From the NCBI GenBank assembly GCA_014874455.1, contig JADBJL010000023.1, forward strand, positions 1 to 64,000: DNA of 64,000 bases, read 5' to 3'. Shown here piece by piece: positions 43,184 through 52,308 of the stretch (positions within the stretch are counted from its first letter, which is position 1; each line of letters starts with the position of its first letter). Both the position numbers and the translations under genes were made by a program. Below the pieces are notes generated by a model that had not been told where the DNA came from, did not search any database, and saw only the letters and a program-made list of their open reading frames with translations. Source of the stretch: Thermomicrobiaceae bacterium (GTDB lineage: Bacteria; Chloroflexota; Chloroflexia; Thermomicrobiales; Thermomicrobiaceae).

Positions 43184-44395
43184 GTGAAGGTCACGGCGAT
43201 CGAAACGATTCGGCTGGGCGAGTTCCCCAACCTGCTCTGGGCGCGCGTCCATAGCGATGAGGGGCTCATTGGACTCGGGGAGGCATTCTACGGGGCTCAG
43301 GCGGTCGAGGCGTACATCCACGAGACCGTCGCGCCGTATCTGCTGGGCAAGGATCCACTCCAGATCGATCGTCATGCCCGGGCCTTGATCGGCTATGTCG
43401 GCTTTCGCAGCAGCGGCGTCGAGACGCGCGGGAACTCGGCGATCGAGCTGGCGCTCTGGGACATCTTCGGCCAGGCCACCGGCCAGCCGCTCTACCAGCT
43501 CCTCGGCGGGCTCAGCCGCGAGCGGATCCGGGTCTACAACACCTGCGCTGGCTACCGCTATGTGCGCGCCCGGCCCAGCGAGCGGCTGACTGCCGGCTGG
43601 GGGCTCCCGGAGGGGGAGCCGGAAGGCCCGTACGAAGACCTCGACGCCTTCCTCCACCGAGCCGACGAACTCGCCCGGAGCCTTCTCGAGCAGGGGATCA
43701 CCGGGATGAAGATCTGGCCCTTCGACCCCTACGCCGAGGAGAGTGGCGGGCTCTCCATCTCTCCGGAAGGGCTGGAGCGAGCGCTGGAGCCCTTCCGCAA
43801 GATCCGTGCCGCCGTCGGCGACCGGATGGACATCATGGTCGAGCTGCACTCGCTCTGGAGCTTGCCGGCTGCTATCCGGATCGCGCGGGCGCTGGAGCCC
43901 TTCGAGCCGTTCTGGTTCGAAGACCCGATCAAGATGGAGAGCCTGGCTGACCTCGCCCACTTCGCCCGCAGCACCCGCGTGCCGGTCTGTGCCAGCGAGA
44001 CGCTGGGGAGCCGCTTCGCCTTCCGCGAGCTGCTCGAGCAGCACTGCGTCGGCGTGGTGATGCTGGATATCGGCTGGGTCGGTGGCCTGGGCGAGGCCAA
44101 GAAGATCGCCGCGATGGCCGAAGCGTACCACCTGCCCATCGCCCCGCACGACTGCACCGGGCCGGTCCTGCTGACCGCCTCGGTTCACCTCTCGGTCAAC
44201 GCGCCCAATGCCCTGATCCAGGAGATCGTGCGCGCGCACTACTGGGGCTGGTACCGGGAGTTGGTGACCGATCTCCCGCCGCTCGAGGGTGGCTTCATCG
44301 CGCCCCTGCACGGCCCCGGGCTCGGCACGCGCTTGCGGCCGGAAGTGCTCGAGCGGCCCGACGCCGCGATCCGGCGACAGGAACTCGCGCACTGA
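43184..44395 (+). CDS. mandelate racemase/muconate lactonizing-type enzyme
   Basis: The 403-residue enolase-superfamily protein starts at GTG 43184. The capping domain (MKVTAIETIRLGEFPNLLWA, GLGEAFYGAQAVEAYI) is followed by a barrel with KIWPFD, metal ligands in MVELHSLW, FWFEDPIK, VCASETLGSR, and the C-terminal LPIAPHDCTGP acid/base block. It probably dehydrates or racemises a sugar acid. The second-strand base is KIW rather than the usual KxK, so its chemistry may use another residue. Regulation by the divergent FadR-type protein is likely. Confidence 0.85.
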   Translation: MKVTAIETIRLGEFPNLLWARVHSDEGLIGLGEAFYGAQAVEAYIHETVAPYLLGKDPLQIDRHARALIGYVGFRSSGVETRGNSAIELALWDIFGQATGQPLYQLLGGLSRERIRVYNTCAGYRYVRARPSERLTAGWGLPEGEPEGPYEDLDAFLHRADELARSLLEQGITGMKIWPFDPYAEESGGLSISPEGLERALEPFRKIRAAVGDRMDIMVELHSLWSLPAAIRIARALEPFEPFWFEDPIKMESLADLAHFARSTRVPVCASETLGSRFAFRELLEQHCVGVVMLDIGWVGGLGEAKKIAAMAEAYHLPIAPHDCTGPVLLTASVHLSVNAPNALIQEIVRAHYWGWYRELVTDLPPLEGGFIAPLHGPGLGTRLRPEVLERPDAAIRRQELAH

Positions 44396-44415
44396 CGCGC
44401 TGAGCGCCGCCTGGC

Positions 44416-46911
44416 TCAGGCGCAGCGCCGCCGGAGCACGCAATAGAGCGCGATGGCCAGCGCGGCCCAGGAGAGCACCAGCGGCGCATCTGGCAGCTCG
44501 GACGGCAGCAGGTAAGCCATGATCAGGATGGCTGAGGTGATCGCGAACTGGCGAGCGCGTACGCTGCCGGAGAGCCGGCCTGCCGCCAGCGCGGCGGCGA
44601 TGAGGACTCCCGCAGCCAGCGCGGGTTCGTCGGTCGGCGGGTCGGCCGGAAACAGGGAGAGGCCGAGCCGCTCGGGGGAGAGCGCCGAGCTGAGCGCGTG
44701 GAGCAGGGCGAGGACGACGCCGGCCACCATCGGCAGGTAGAGCGGGCTCGGCGATCCCCATCGCACGTGCCACCCGGAACCGAGCCCCGTTCGCCGCTCC
44801 AGAGCGACCGCCAGCACGAAGACGAGGGCCCAACCGGCGGTCAGTGCCACCCCGGAAGTCTCGAACGGCAGGACGTAGATCGTCAGCAGCAGGCTGGCTG
44901 CCGCCAGGCACGAGCGCACCGGGAGCGAGCGGACGAAGTATCCGGCCACCAGGAGCGCGCCGAGGAGGGCGGCGAAGGCGCTGCTCTCCGGGCCGATGAA
45001 CGGCGTCTCGTGCTCCAGGCCGGCCATGAGCTGCTCTGGAGGGTACTCGACGACCACCAGGTGCCCGAGGGCGAGCGCGCCGAGGGTCAGTGCGGCGACC
45101 CCGGCGTAGCCATGCCGCCGCTCGTCGTAGGCCCAGGCGAGTGTCACCGCCAGAGTCGCCCAGCCGACCGCGACCAGCGGCCCGTCGAGCCGGAGCGGAA
45201 AGACGAGCGCCAGCGCCGCCACTCCTGCTCCGATCCCGGCCAGTGCGACCGGGTGACGCTCGCCTCCTGCGCGCAGGGCGTAGCCACCGAGCAGCCCGGT
45301 CGCCAGCGCGACCGCCAGGAGAAACAGCCCTCGGTAGCGTGCGGCTTCACCCGTGAGGAGCGAGAGGCCAGCCCAGACCAGGAAGGCGGTGCTCGCCAGC
45401 AGGAGCAGGGTCGACCAGCGTGCCGGGCGGCGCGGCTGCGGAAGCAGCGCCTCGACCGTGGCCGCGAACGCGTTCAACGCCCAGAAGCCGGCCAGGAGAG
45501 GCAGGCCGAGCCACAGCGAGATGCCCTGCGTGACCCAGCGGGCGAGTTGAGGGGTAACCAGCGCGAAGGCCACCAGCGGCAGCCAGGCCCAGCGCTGCCG
45601 TGCGGCAGCGAGGGTCGCCATGGTCAGGGTGGCTGCCAGGAAGGTGGCCGTCGCCGGGGTGAGCGCCAGACCGAGCAGCACGGGTGTTGCGAGCGCCAGG
45701 GCCAGCGCCAGCCCGGCTGCTGGTTCTGATCCGGCCCGGGCGGCGAGCGCGCCGGCAGCCACAGCCAGCGCCAGCATCGCAGCGAGGCTGGCTTCCACCG
45801 GGATCAGCTCGTAGAGCCGCACGCCTCCGAGCAGCGCCAGGCTGCCGGTCAGAAGCCCGGCGAACAGGAGCACGTGGCCGAGCCCTCTCCTCCGGCGCCC
45901 GAAGGCCCAGGCGCTACTTGCCAGGAGCAGCGTGCTCGCGGTCATCTCAGCGAGAAGCGCGGAGATGGGGCCGGCCCACCTTTGGGCAAGCGCGAGCGCG
46001 GCCAGCCCGAGCGCGCCGAGCGCGAGCGCTACGGCGCCGAAGCGGGTCAACCACCGGCCAGCCGCCGGCCTCGCCGCAGTCGCTGGCTCGGCCGCAGCCG
46101 CGTGCCACCGCGGGGACTCTTCCCAGGTGACGATCTCTTGCCAGGGCTCAGGCTCATGCGCTGGTGGCGCTCCTGCTTCAGCAGGCTCGAATGGCGCGAG
46201 AGGAGGCGCCGGCGTTGGCGCGGCCTGCGCCTCGACCTGAGCGATAGGAGCAGGAGTCGTCACAGCGCTGGCCAGGAGCTGCTGGAGCTGGGTCTCGAGG
46301 CGACGCAGCCGCTCCTCGAGCAGGGCCATCCGCTCCGGTTCGGTCAGCGGCGGCGCCTCCGGCTCGGGGAGACGACTCGCTGGTGGCTCTTCTTGTTCCG
46401 GCGGGTGATCCGGCCCGGGTGGCAGCGGGGGTTCCGGGAGTCGCGCCGGACGCAGCTCGTCCTCGCGGGGCGTCGTCAGCGCGAAGTCGGCCCGGGCACC
46501 GTTCTCAGCGGCCAGGCGGATCGCCTGGAACAGGTCTTCCGGCCGGATGCTCTTGACCAGGTAACCTTTGGCCCCGGCTCGAGCGGCGTGGTGCCGGTAC
46601 TCGTCGTTGTGGTACATCGTCAGCATGACCACGTGGGTGTCGGGGAAGTGGCGGACAATCTGCTCGGTGGCGCGGATCCCGTCCAGCCCCGGCATGCTGA
46701 TGTCCATCAGCACCACGTCGGGGTGGAGTTCCCGGACACGCTCGATCGCCTCAATGCCGGTAGCTGCCTCGCCGACGACTTCGATGGAGTCGTCGGTCTG
46801 GATAAGCTGACGGAGACCTTCGCGGAACAGATCGTGGTCGTCCACGATCAGAACGCGGATGCGCTGCTCGTTGTCCTTGGCCGCTTCTGGCCCGTTTGCA
46901 CCTGGCGGCAC
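44416..46911 (-). CDS. response-regulator receiver fused to DUF2339-like polytopic membrane domain
   Basis: The 831-residue protein has a receiver domain (residues 17-135) with acidic pair D24/D25, phosphoacceptor D70 (VVLMDISMPGLDG), T98 and K120. A Pro/Glu-rich linker leads to a coiled coil at about 191-214 (ALLEERLRRLETQLQQLLAS). From about residue 285 to the end there are some twenty hydrophobic segments, Ala/Leu-rich, matching DUF2339-type membrane proteins. Normal NarL-type response regulators end in a DNA-binding HTH, which is missing. No histidine kinase lies nearby. The protein may be a phosphorylation-controlled membrane protein. The strange fusion should be checked for a missed frameshift, though the frame is uninterrupted. 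Confidence 0.82.
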   Translation of the reverse strand: MPPGANGPEAAKDNEQRIRVLIVDDHDLFREGLRQLIQTDDSIEVVGEAATGIEAIERVRELHPDVVLMDISMPGLDGIRATEQIVRHFPDTHVVMLTMYHNDEYRHHAARAGAKGYLVKSIRPEDLFQAIRLAAENGARADFALTTPREDELRPARLPEPPLPPGPDHPPEQEEPPASRLPEPEAPPLTEPERMALLEERLRRLETQLQQLLASAVTTPAPIAQVEAQAAPTPAPPLAPFEPAEAGAPPAHEPEPWQEIVTWEESPRWHAAAAEPATAARPAAGRWLTRFGAVALALGALGLAALALAQRWAGPISALLAEMTASTLLLASSAWAFGRRRRGLGHVLLFAGLLTGSLALLGGVRLYELIPVEASLAAMLALAVAAGALAARAGSEPAAGLALALALATPVLLGLALTPATATFLAATLTMATLAAARQRWAWLPLVAFALVTPQLARWVTQGISLWLGLPLLAGFWALNAFAATVEALLPQPRRPARWSTLLLLASTAFLVWAGLSLLTGEAARYRGLFLLAVALATGLLGGYALRAGGERHPVALAGIGAGVAALALVFPLRLDGPLVAVGWATLAVTLAWAYDERRHGYAGVAALTLGALALGHLVVVEYPPEQLMAGLEHETPFIGPESSAFAALLGALLVAGYFVRSLPVRSCLAAASLLLTIYVLPFETSGVALTAGWALVFVLAVALERRTGLGSGWHVRWGSPSPLYLPMVAGVVLALLHALSSALSPERLGLSLFPADPPTDEPALAAGVLIAAALAAGRLSGSVRARQFAITSAILIMAYLLPSELPDAPLVLSWAALAIALYCVLRRRCA

Positions 46912-47158
46912 TGTCTACAGCCTTCCCGGCACCGCGGCCGCTCGTGGCTCGGACGCTCGACAGTATTCCAAGCACAGCGGTGCACTGTCATTCTCTCACT
47001 CTCGCCGGTGCTCCTGGTAGGGAAATGAACCAGTGATAGAAGCCACGAGGCTACGGGCTCGGGCTCGGCGTCGAAATTTCAGCTCCTCGTTCGTCGTCTC
47101 GATGAAGACGGTGAGCGGGCCCGCAGCGCGTAATACAAGAAGCGAAAGGAGTCAGGAG
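46912..47158. other. 247-base divergent intergenic region
   Basis: The region between the receiver/membrane fusion gene and the DGPF gene holds both promoters. No supported hexamer pair or repeat was found. Confidence 0.3.
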
Positions 47159-47509
47159 ATGCGCTACATGCTCTTGATTTACAGCGATGAGCAGGCGGAG
47201 GCAGGGTTGTCTCCGGAGGAGTTCAACGAGCTGGTTCAGGCCTATTTCCGCTACGACGACGAGCTGCGGCAGGCCGGCAAGTACGTCTTCGCCGAGGCGC
47301 TCCAGCCGAGCTCGACGGCTACAGTCGTGCGAGTTCGCGAGGGTAAGACCCTGGTCACCGATGGCCCCTATGCCGAGACGAAGGAACAGCTCGGCGGCTT
47401 CTACGTGATCGAGGCAGAGAGCCTCGACGAGGCCCTGAGGTGGGCTGCCAGGATCCCTGGGGCCGCGACCGGCACGATCGAGGTCAGGCCAGTTATGGAG
47501 TTCGATTAG
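47159..47509 (+). CDS. YCII/DGPF-domain protein, ECF42 partner
   Basis: ATG 47159 follows AAAGGAGTCAGG; 116 residues. The sequence RYMLLIYSDEQAEAGLSPEE, the DGPY motif (LVTDGPYAETKEQLGGFYVI), and EALRWAARIPGAATGTIEVRP match DGPF/YCII proteins, which have a ferredoxin-like fold and are encoded beside ECF42 sigma factors. They do not act as classical anti-sigma factors; their function is not settled. Here a small ORF separates it from the sigma gene. Confidence 0.9.
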   Translation: MRYMLLIYSDEQAEAGLSPEEFNELVQAYFRYDDELRQAGKYVFAEALQPSSTATVVRVREGKTLVTDGPYAETKEQLGGFYVIEAESLDEALRWAARIPGAATGTIEVRPVMEFD

Positions 47510-47569
47510 CCCTTCCTGTGGCTGCTCGACGAGAGGCGATGATCGGCAATCGAGCGGGCGAGAGACGCG

Positions 47570-47785
47570 ATGCTGGATCCGATGATTCCGGAGCTAGGTG
47601 AGTTGCACCGCCGCGAGCTGCTGGCAGAGGCCGAGCGCCGACGCCTGGCTCGGACCCTGGACCGGGATCAGAGCCTGTGGTGGGCAGTGCGCCGGACGCT
47701 CGGCGGTGTGCTGATCCGGGCAGGCTGCTGGCTCGCGCGAGTGCCGGCTGAGCAGGCCGTGCCTGCCTCGCCGGTCGAGTTGTAG
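47570..47785 (+). CDS. small Arg/Leu-rich protein between DGPF and sigma genes
   Basis: ATG 47570 follows GAGCGGGCGAGAG; 71 residues. The N-terminal half is helical and charged (ELHRRELLAEAERRRLARTL). A short amphipathic/hydrophobic stretch follows (WWAVRRTLGGVLIRAGCWLA). It may be a peripheral membrane or accessory protein. I recognise no family, but its length and position within a tight cluster make it a probable gene. Confidence 0.5.
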   Translation: MLDPMIPELGELHRRELLAEAERRRLARTLDRDQSLWWAVRRTLGGVLIRAGCWLARVPAEQAVPASPVEL

Positions 47786-47887
47786 TACGCTGCGTGGCAG
47801 TTCTCCTGCTGTGTGCCGCGCATCCGGGGTCGGTGACGCGCGAGCGCTGGTCCGCGAGAGCGGCCGCTGTGCAGAGGTCGGGCGTCG

Positions 47888-49156
47888 ATGGCGAGCGTGG
47901 CCGATGTCGTGGCGAGCGTCTTCCGGAACGAGTACGGGCGCATCATCGCGGCTCTGATCCGTGACCTGGACGACTTCGACCTGGCAGAAGAAGCGATGCA
48001 GGATGCGCTGGCTATGGCACTGGAGCGCTGGCCGGTCGACGGCGTCCCCGGCAACCCGGCAGCCTGGATCATGACCGTCGCCCGGCGCAAGGCGATCGAT
48101 CGCGTTCGCCGCGAGCGTCTGGGCGTGGCCAAGTACCAGGATCTGGCGCGGGGCGCGATCGTGCGCGCCGGAGAGGATGACATGCTCGATGAGGATACGC
48201 AGTCCGCGCTGCAGGACGACCGGCTCCGGCTGATCTTCACTTGCTGCCACCCGGCGCTCAGCCTGGAGGCGCAGGTAGCGCTGGCGCTGCGCACCCTGGG
48301 TGGGCTGACCACGGCCGAGATCGCCCGCGCCTTCCTCGTCCCCGAGGCAACCATGGCGCAGCGGCTAGTGCGGGCCAAGCGGAAGATTCGCGATGCCGGT
48401 ATCCCCTATCGTGTGCCGCCGGACGAGGAGCTGCCCGAGCGGCTGAGTGCGGTGCTGGGCGTCATCTATCTCATCTTCAACGAGGGCTACTCGGCGACGG
48501 CTGGGGATGAGCTGATCCGTCGCTCGCTCTGCGCTGAGGCGATCCGGCTCGGCCGGGTGCTGCGGGAGCTGATGCCAGCCGAGCCAGAGGTGCTCGGCCT
48601 GCTGGCACTGATGCTGCTGCACGATTCCCGTCGCGAGGCTCGGATCAGCCCAGCGGGCGAGCTGATCACCCTAGAGGAGCAGGACCGCTCGCGCTGGGAT
48701 CGAGACCAGATCGCCGAGGGTATCGGGCTGGTCGAGCAGGCGCTGCGGATGCGACGGCCCGGCCCCTACCAGGTACAGGCGGCCATCGCGGCGCTCCACG
48801 CCCGGGCGGCATCGCCGGAGCAGACCGATTGGGCGCAGATCGCGGCGCTCTACGGAGTACTGGCTCGGATGACGCCTTCACCCGTCGTGGAGCTGAACCG
48901 GGCAGTTGCGATCGCCATGGCTGAGGGGATCGAAGCCGGGCTTGGCCTGATCGAGCGATTGGGCTCGTCGCGAGAGCTCAAGGGGTACCACCTCTACCAT
49001 GCCGCGCGTGCCGACCTGCTGCGACGCCTGGGCCGCTGGGGCGAGGCGGCCGAGGCCTACCGGCGCGCACTGGAGGGTGCGGCCACGGAGCCGGAGCGCC
49101 GCTATCTGCTCCGGCGGCTGCGCGAGGTGGAAGAGCGAGCTGCCGGAGCCGAGTGA
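47888..49156 (+). CDS. ECF42-like sigma factor with TPR-like C-terminal extension
   Basis: The 422-residue protein begins with sigma regions 2 and 4 ([40 protein letters not shown]). The conserved DUF6596-like section follows ([40 protein letters not shown]). The end has helical repeats ([40 protein letters not shown]). This architecture defines ECF42, whose genes sit beside DGPF proteins, as seen here. The C-terminal extension is known to be needed for activity in studied members. It would control a small stress regulon. Confidence 0.9.
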   Translation: MASVADVVASVFRNEYGRIIAALIRDLDDFDLAEEAMQDALAMALERWPVDGVPGNPAAWIMTVARRKAIDRVRRERLGVAKYQDLARGAIVRAGEDDMLDEDTQSALQDDRLRLIFTCCHPALSLEAQVALALRTLGGLTTAEIARAFLVPEATMAQRLVRAKRKIRDAGIPYRVPPDEELPERLSAVLGVIYLIFNEGYSATAGDELIRRSLCAEAIRLGRVLRELMPAEPEVLGLLALMLLHDSRREARISPAGELITLEEQDRSRWDRDQIAEGIGLVEQALRMRRPGPYQVQAAIAALHARAASPEQTDWAQIAALYGVLARMTPSPVVELNRAVAIAMAEGIEAGLGLIERLGSSRELKGYHLYHAARADLLRRLGRWGEAAEAYRRALEGAATEPERRYLLRRLREVEERAAGAE

Positions 49157-49389
49157 GCGGCCAGAGGGGCTCGCACCTCTCCCTACTACTCCATGGCGAG
49201 ATCGATTGCTCGGAGACCCTGGAACGGCCGGCTTCGCGCCGAGCCGGCTTCATCCAGCGTGCGCCGTGCTGCTCGCGGCAGTGCCGGCGGAGCTACCGGC
49301 CGGGGCAATGCGGGCAGGTCGGATCGCTCCAGCGTGCTCCTGATCCACGCAGCGACGAGATCGAGCGGGTCGGTTCGCGCTCTGGGGAG

Positions 49390-49406
49390 TGACAAGTATG
49401 TTGTCA
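49390..49406. promoter_or_regulatory. MarR operator candidate
   Basis: TGACAA (49390-49395), spacer GTATG and TTGTCA (49401-49406) form a perfect 6-N5-6 inverted repeat. A further TTGTCA half lies at about 49431-49436. The site is 63 bases before the MarR start, the usual place for autorepression. Confidence 0.72.
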
Positions 49407-49468
49407 CTCTGATATGCTGCTTGTCATCATGGCTGGGCTGGACGCTGGCTGCGTGGAGCGAGGCGTCG

Positions 49469-49993
49469 ATGAGTGGAGACCTGACGAGGAGCAGCACGGA
49501 TCCACCAGGCCCGTCGGCTGCCTGGAGCGAGGCCGCGCTCGTGCTGGATCTCCTCGAGGAGGTAGTGGCGCTCTACCTCGTGCTGCGGGCTGTGGTGGCA
49601 CGGGTTCATGGCCAGGGACCGGTGACGGGCGCTGTGCGTGGCCTGCTGCGCGACCTCGACCGCTTCGGGCCGCAGACCGTGCCCCAGCTTGCCTGGCGTC
49701 GGGCAGTGTCGCGCCAGGATCGCCAGGCGCTGGTGAACCGGCTGCGCGACCAGGGGCTGGTCGAGCTGATCGGGAACCCGGCTCACCGGCGCTCGCCGCT
49801 GGTGCGGCTGACGCCGCGCGGCAAGGCACTGGTGGATGAGATGACGCAGCGCGAGTCTGAGCTTCTGGCGGCGCTCGGAATTCACCTGCCCGAGGCCGAC
49901 CTGCGGATCGCCGCGGACGTACTGCGGGCGATCCGGGAGCGGCTGCAGAGTCCGGAGTCCCGGCGGCTGCTGGAGCAGATACGGGAGGCGTAG
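49469..49993 (+). CDS. MarR-family transcriptional regulator
   Basis: ATG 49469 follows GGAGCGAGG; 174 residues. Typical MarR winged helix: LLRDLDRFGPQTVPQLAWRR, RQALVNRLRDQGLVELIGNP, HRRSPLVRLTPRGKALVDEM (recognition helix and wing). Helices at both ends form the dimer. The dyad at 49390-49406 is a probable operator. The methyltransferase 134 bases downstream may be a target, which is inference. Confidence 0.88.
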   Translation: MSGDLTRSSTDPPGPSAAWSEAALVLDLLEEVVALYLVLRAVVARVHGQGPVTGAVRGLLRDLDRFGPQTVPQLAWRRAVSRQDRQALVNRLRDQGLVELIGNPAHRRSPLVRLTPRGKALVDEMTQRESELLAALGIHLPEADLRIAADVLRAIRERLQSPESRRLLEQIREA

Positions 49994-50127
49994 TCGTCGC
50001 CGTCGGCACCTCGCTTCCTGGCCGGCAGGCCGTATCCGGGCGGCCGTCACTGCGCTGGGGTAAGACGTTCTGCCCGGCGTAGCGAGCGCCGGGGCGTATG
50101 AGGATGACCGCATGAGGGAGGTGGGCA

Positions 50128-50763
50128 GTGAGCCAGGAGAACGTTGTGGAGCCGGTCGGCCAGTTCGGGCGGCCCAGGGGGGTGCTGGGCCGGTTGGCCG
50201 GCTGGCTCATGGCGCTCACTAACCGGCCGCTCAACCGCTGGGCGGTCGAGGTGCTCGAGGTTCGGCCGGGGGATCATATCCTGGAGATCGGCTTCGGGCC
50301 TGGCCATCTGATCCAGTTGCTGGCCGAGCGAGCCACCGAAGGCTTTGTGGCCGGCATCGACCTCTCGGAGGTAATGGTGGAGCAGGCCGCGCGGCGCAAC
50401 CGGCGGACCGTGCGGCAGGGTCGGGTGGAGCTGTGCCAGGGGAGCGTCTCCAGCCTTCCCTACGAGGATGGCCGGTTCGACAAGGTGGTTGCGGTCAACA
50501 CCTTCCAGTTCTGGCCCGATCCGGAGAATGACCTGCGGGAGGTTCGGCGGGTGCTCAAGCCGGGGGGAACGCTGGTGCTTGGCCTCCGGCTGAAGAACCC
50601 GGCCCGGCGGTTCCTGGGTGGGCTGGGCCATACCGGGGACGAGGTCGCGGCGATCGGGACATTGCTGGCTGAGGCCGGCTTCACTGGCATCTCGACGCGG
50701 GGGTATCAGCAGGGGCAGGAGCGGGTGGCCTACCTGGTCGCCGCCCGCCCGCTCACCGGCTGA
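50128..50763 (+). CDS. class I SAM-dependent methyltransferase
   Basis: GTG 50128 follows GGGAGGTGGGCA; 211 residues. Motif I is ILEIGFGPGHLIQLLAE (about 50-66), post-I GFVAGIDLSEVMVEQAA, motif II FDKVVAVNTFQFWPDP and motif III VLKPGGTLVLGLRL. It belongs to the type 11/UbiE-like group and probably methylates a small molecule. The gene follows the MarR regulator on the same strand. The 50764-51007 gap beyond it holds nothing recognisable. Confidence 0.87.
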   Translation: MSQENVVEPVGQFGRPRGVLGRLAGWLMALTNRPLNRWAVEVLEVRPGDHILEIGFGPGHLIQLLAERATEGFVAGIDLSEVMVEQAARRNRRTVRQGRVELCQGSVSSLPYEDGRFDKVVAVNTFQFWPDPENDLREVRRVLKPGGTLVLGLRLKNPARRFLGGLGHTGDEVAAIGTLLAEAGFTGISTRGYQQGQERVAYLVAARPLTG

Positions 50764-51007
50764 CGTGCCTCCCGCGAGGGCCTTCCCTCTCGGCCGGGTA
50801 GCCGGGATCCAGTGTCCGGACGCCCGGTACCGTTGCGTTTTGGCAATGCGATCGTGATGATCTCCTGGTTGCCGGCAGGACGCTCGCGCGGCCCTACTGC
50901 GGCGACGAGGAGATGTTGCGGGGGCCACGCCCATCCGTGGCCTGGTTCTGTGTATTCACGCTCGTGAAATTAGGACGCTGCGCTATTTTCGCCAAGCCCG
51001 TGAAGTG

Positions 51008-51433
51008 CTAAGAGTAGTCCGGCAAGGGCGTTCGCTCGGCATCGCCTAACGCTCGCAAGCGCGCGCGGAACGCCCCGTCCGGCGGCTCGCTGTCGAGCAT
51101 GCGGGCCTGGACGCCCCGGATTGCGCTCCGGTATTCCACTGTCACGCCGTCGACGAGCACGCGGTGGAAGGCGCGGTTGCGCGCCTCCGGTGTGGAGCCT
51201 CCAGGGCTGGTGAGCTTGCGGAACGCGTCCTCCAGCGCATCGTAGGGCAGATCCGGGTTGAGCCGGATCAGGGCATCCTGCAGGCACTGCTTGAGAACGA
51301 CCTCGCGGTAGTCGGCGCGCTCGGCGAACGGCTCCCCCGGCGCAATGTCCGGGCCGTGCTTGATCTCCCAGCCGAGTGATTCGAGCCAGGCGAGGGCGGC
51401 GGATTCGACGAGGGGTTCTGTCAGGTATGCCAG
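51008..51433 (-). pseudogene. remnant of type I restriction subunit R (hsdR)
   Basis: The first 130 residues match the HsdR N-terminal nuclease region: [20 protein letters not shown] (usually preceded by Met), [40 protein letters not shown], then [16 protein letters not shown] complete HsdR is about 1000 residues; here the frame ends soon after RGVQARMLD. The start codon has been lost: the reading is CTG at 51433, and the transposase stop codon lies inside it. The rest of the enzyme, the HsdM and HsdS genes are absent, so it is a relic. Confidence 0.78.
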
Positions 51434-52038
51434 AGTTCCTCCGGTTTGAAGGTGGCCGCCTGCGGGTTTTCCGGGTCGCACGCCCAGCGCATCGGGTTTT
51501 CAATGATGTATTGTCGAATGCGGGCCAGGGATTGGTCGTTTCTAATGATGTGTTCGTAGTAGTTGCGTTGCCACAATCGCCCAGGGAACGATGGCCAACC
51601 ATGTCGTTTTACGCCCTCAATGTACCGTCGTGTGGTTAATGTTTTGAACCGTTGCACTACGTCCCCCAGCGAGAAGACGGTAGGGGCAACCCCCTGTGGT
51701 TGCCCGTGCCCCTCGGCATCGGGGCGGACACAGGGGTCCGCGGCATCGGGGCGGACACAGGGGTCCGCCCCTACAAGGACGATGATGCCGTGGATGTGAT
51801 TCGGCATGACGACGAATGCATCAATACCGACCCCCGGGTAAAATGCCGGCATTTCTTCCCATACGGTCTTTACCATGTGCCCAGCGGCGTTCAACCGCAT
51901 TTCCCCATCCACAATGCCACCAAACACACAGGCGCGGCCTTGAGTGACGATGGTCACAAAATAGGCCCCTGCCTGCGCGTAATCGTGTCCTTTCAGGCGG
52001 ATCGATCGGCGATGGTGGCATTCCGGATTGAAAGTCAT
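51421..52038 (-). CDS. REP-associated Y1 transposase (TnpA-REP-like)
   Basis: ATG 52038 is used; the frame upstream is not coding. The 205-residue protein has the HUH motif HIH in [11 protein letters not shown] and catalytic Tyr in [11 protein letters not shown]. The N-terminus ([20 protein letters not shown]) and the C-terminus ([18 protein letters not shown]) are typical. Between HUH and Tyr there is a repeat insert, ADPCVRPDA twice, encoded by a tandem 27-bp repeat. The insert lies in a loop and may not disturb activity. The last codons overlap the first codons of the hsdR relic. Confidence 0.85.
   Translation of the reverse strand: MTFNPECHHRRSIRLKGHDYAQAGAYFVTIVTQGRACVFGGIVDGEMRLNAAGHMVKTVWEEMPAFYPGVGIDAFVVMPNHIHGIIVLVGADPCVRPDAADPCVRPDAEGHGQPQGVAPTVFSLGDVVQRFKTLTTRRYIEGVKRHGWPSFPGRLWQRNYYEHIIRNDQSLARIRQYIIENPMRWACDPENPQAATFKPEELWHT
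51684..51705. repeat. REP-like palindrome 1 inside transposase gene
   Basis: GGGCAACC (51684-51691) and GGTTGCCC (51698-51705) are perfect inverted arms with a CCCTGT loop. Confidence 0.75.
51715..51771. repeat. tandem 27-bp repeat forming REP-like palindromes
   Basis: A 27-bp unit beginning GGCATCGGGGCGGACACAGG occurs at 51715-51741 and again at 51742-51768. Within the second copy GGGGCGGAC (51748-51756) pairs with GTCCGCCCC (51763-51771) around ACAGGG. The first copy pairs six bases. Confidence 0.85.
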
Positions 52039-52286
52039 AACCCCCGCTCCGCGAGGAACCGGTCCACATGCTTCATCCGGATCGCTCCACGACTCGAGCG
52101 AACCGAGAACCCGTACGCAGCTCTGGGCCTGCACGGAGAGCGTACACCCCTCTCGAAGGAGAATACCCAACGATTCCTCACGACCCTCGCCGGTTCCGTC
52201 CTGCCCCGGCCCGACCAGCCGAAGCCCGGAATGAAGGTGACCTACCTTCCTCGACGCCGATAAAGGGGACCGCATCGGAGCCCGAT

Positions 52287-52308
52287 GGCAGGCGCGCCGG
52301 CGCCTGCC
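52287..52308. terminator. 9-bp hairpin at end of alanine racemase gene
   Basis: GGCAGGCGC (52287-52295) and GCGCCTGCC (52300-52308) pair around GCCG, immediately after the alr stop codon (minus strand). It could terminate alr transcription or be a REP element of the neighbouring transposase. Confidence 0.6.

Larger units (their letters stand above)
51421..52308. mobile_element. Y1 (REP-type) transposase unit with flanking hairpin
   Basis: The unit comprises a Y1 transposase gene (51421-52038, minus), REP-like palindromes within that gene and a 9-bp hairpin at 52287-52308. Its C-terminal end coincides exactly with the truncated start of hsdR. Such elements do not leave target duplications, and none is seen. 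The 52039-52286 segment has no other gene. Confidence 0.6.

Noticed and set aside
43160..44911. Long minus-strand frame opposite the enolase-superfamily gene
   Set aside because: Shadow frame; the plus-strand gene has promoter, operator and catalytic motifs.
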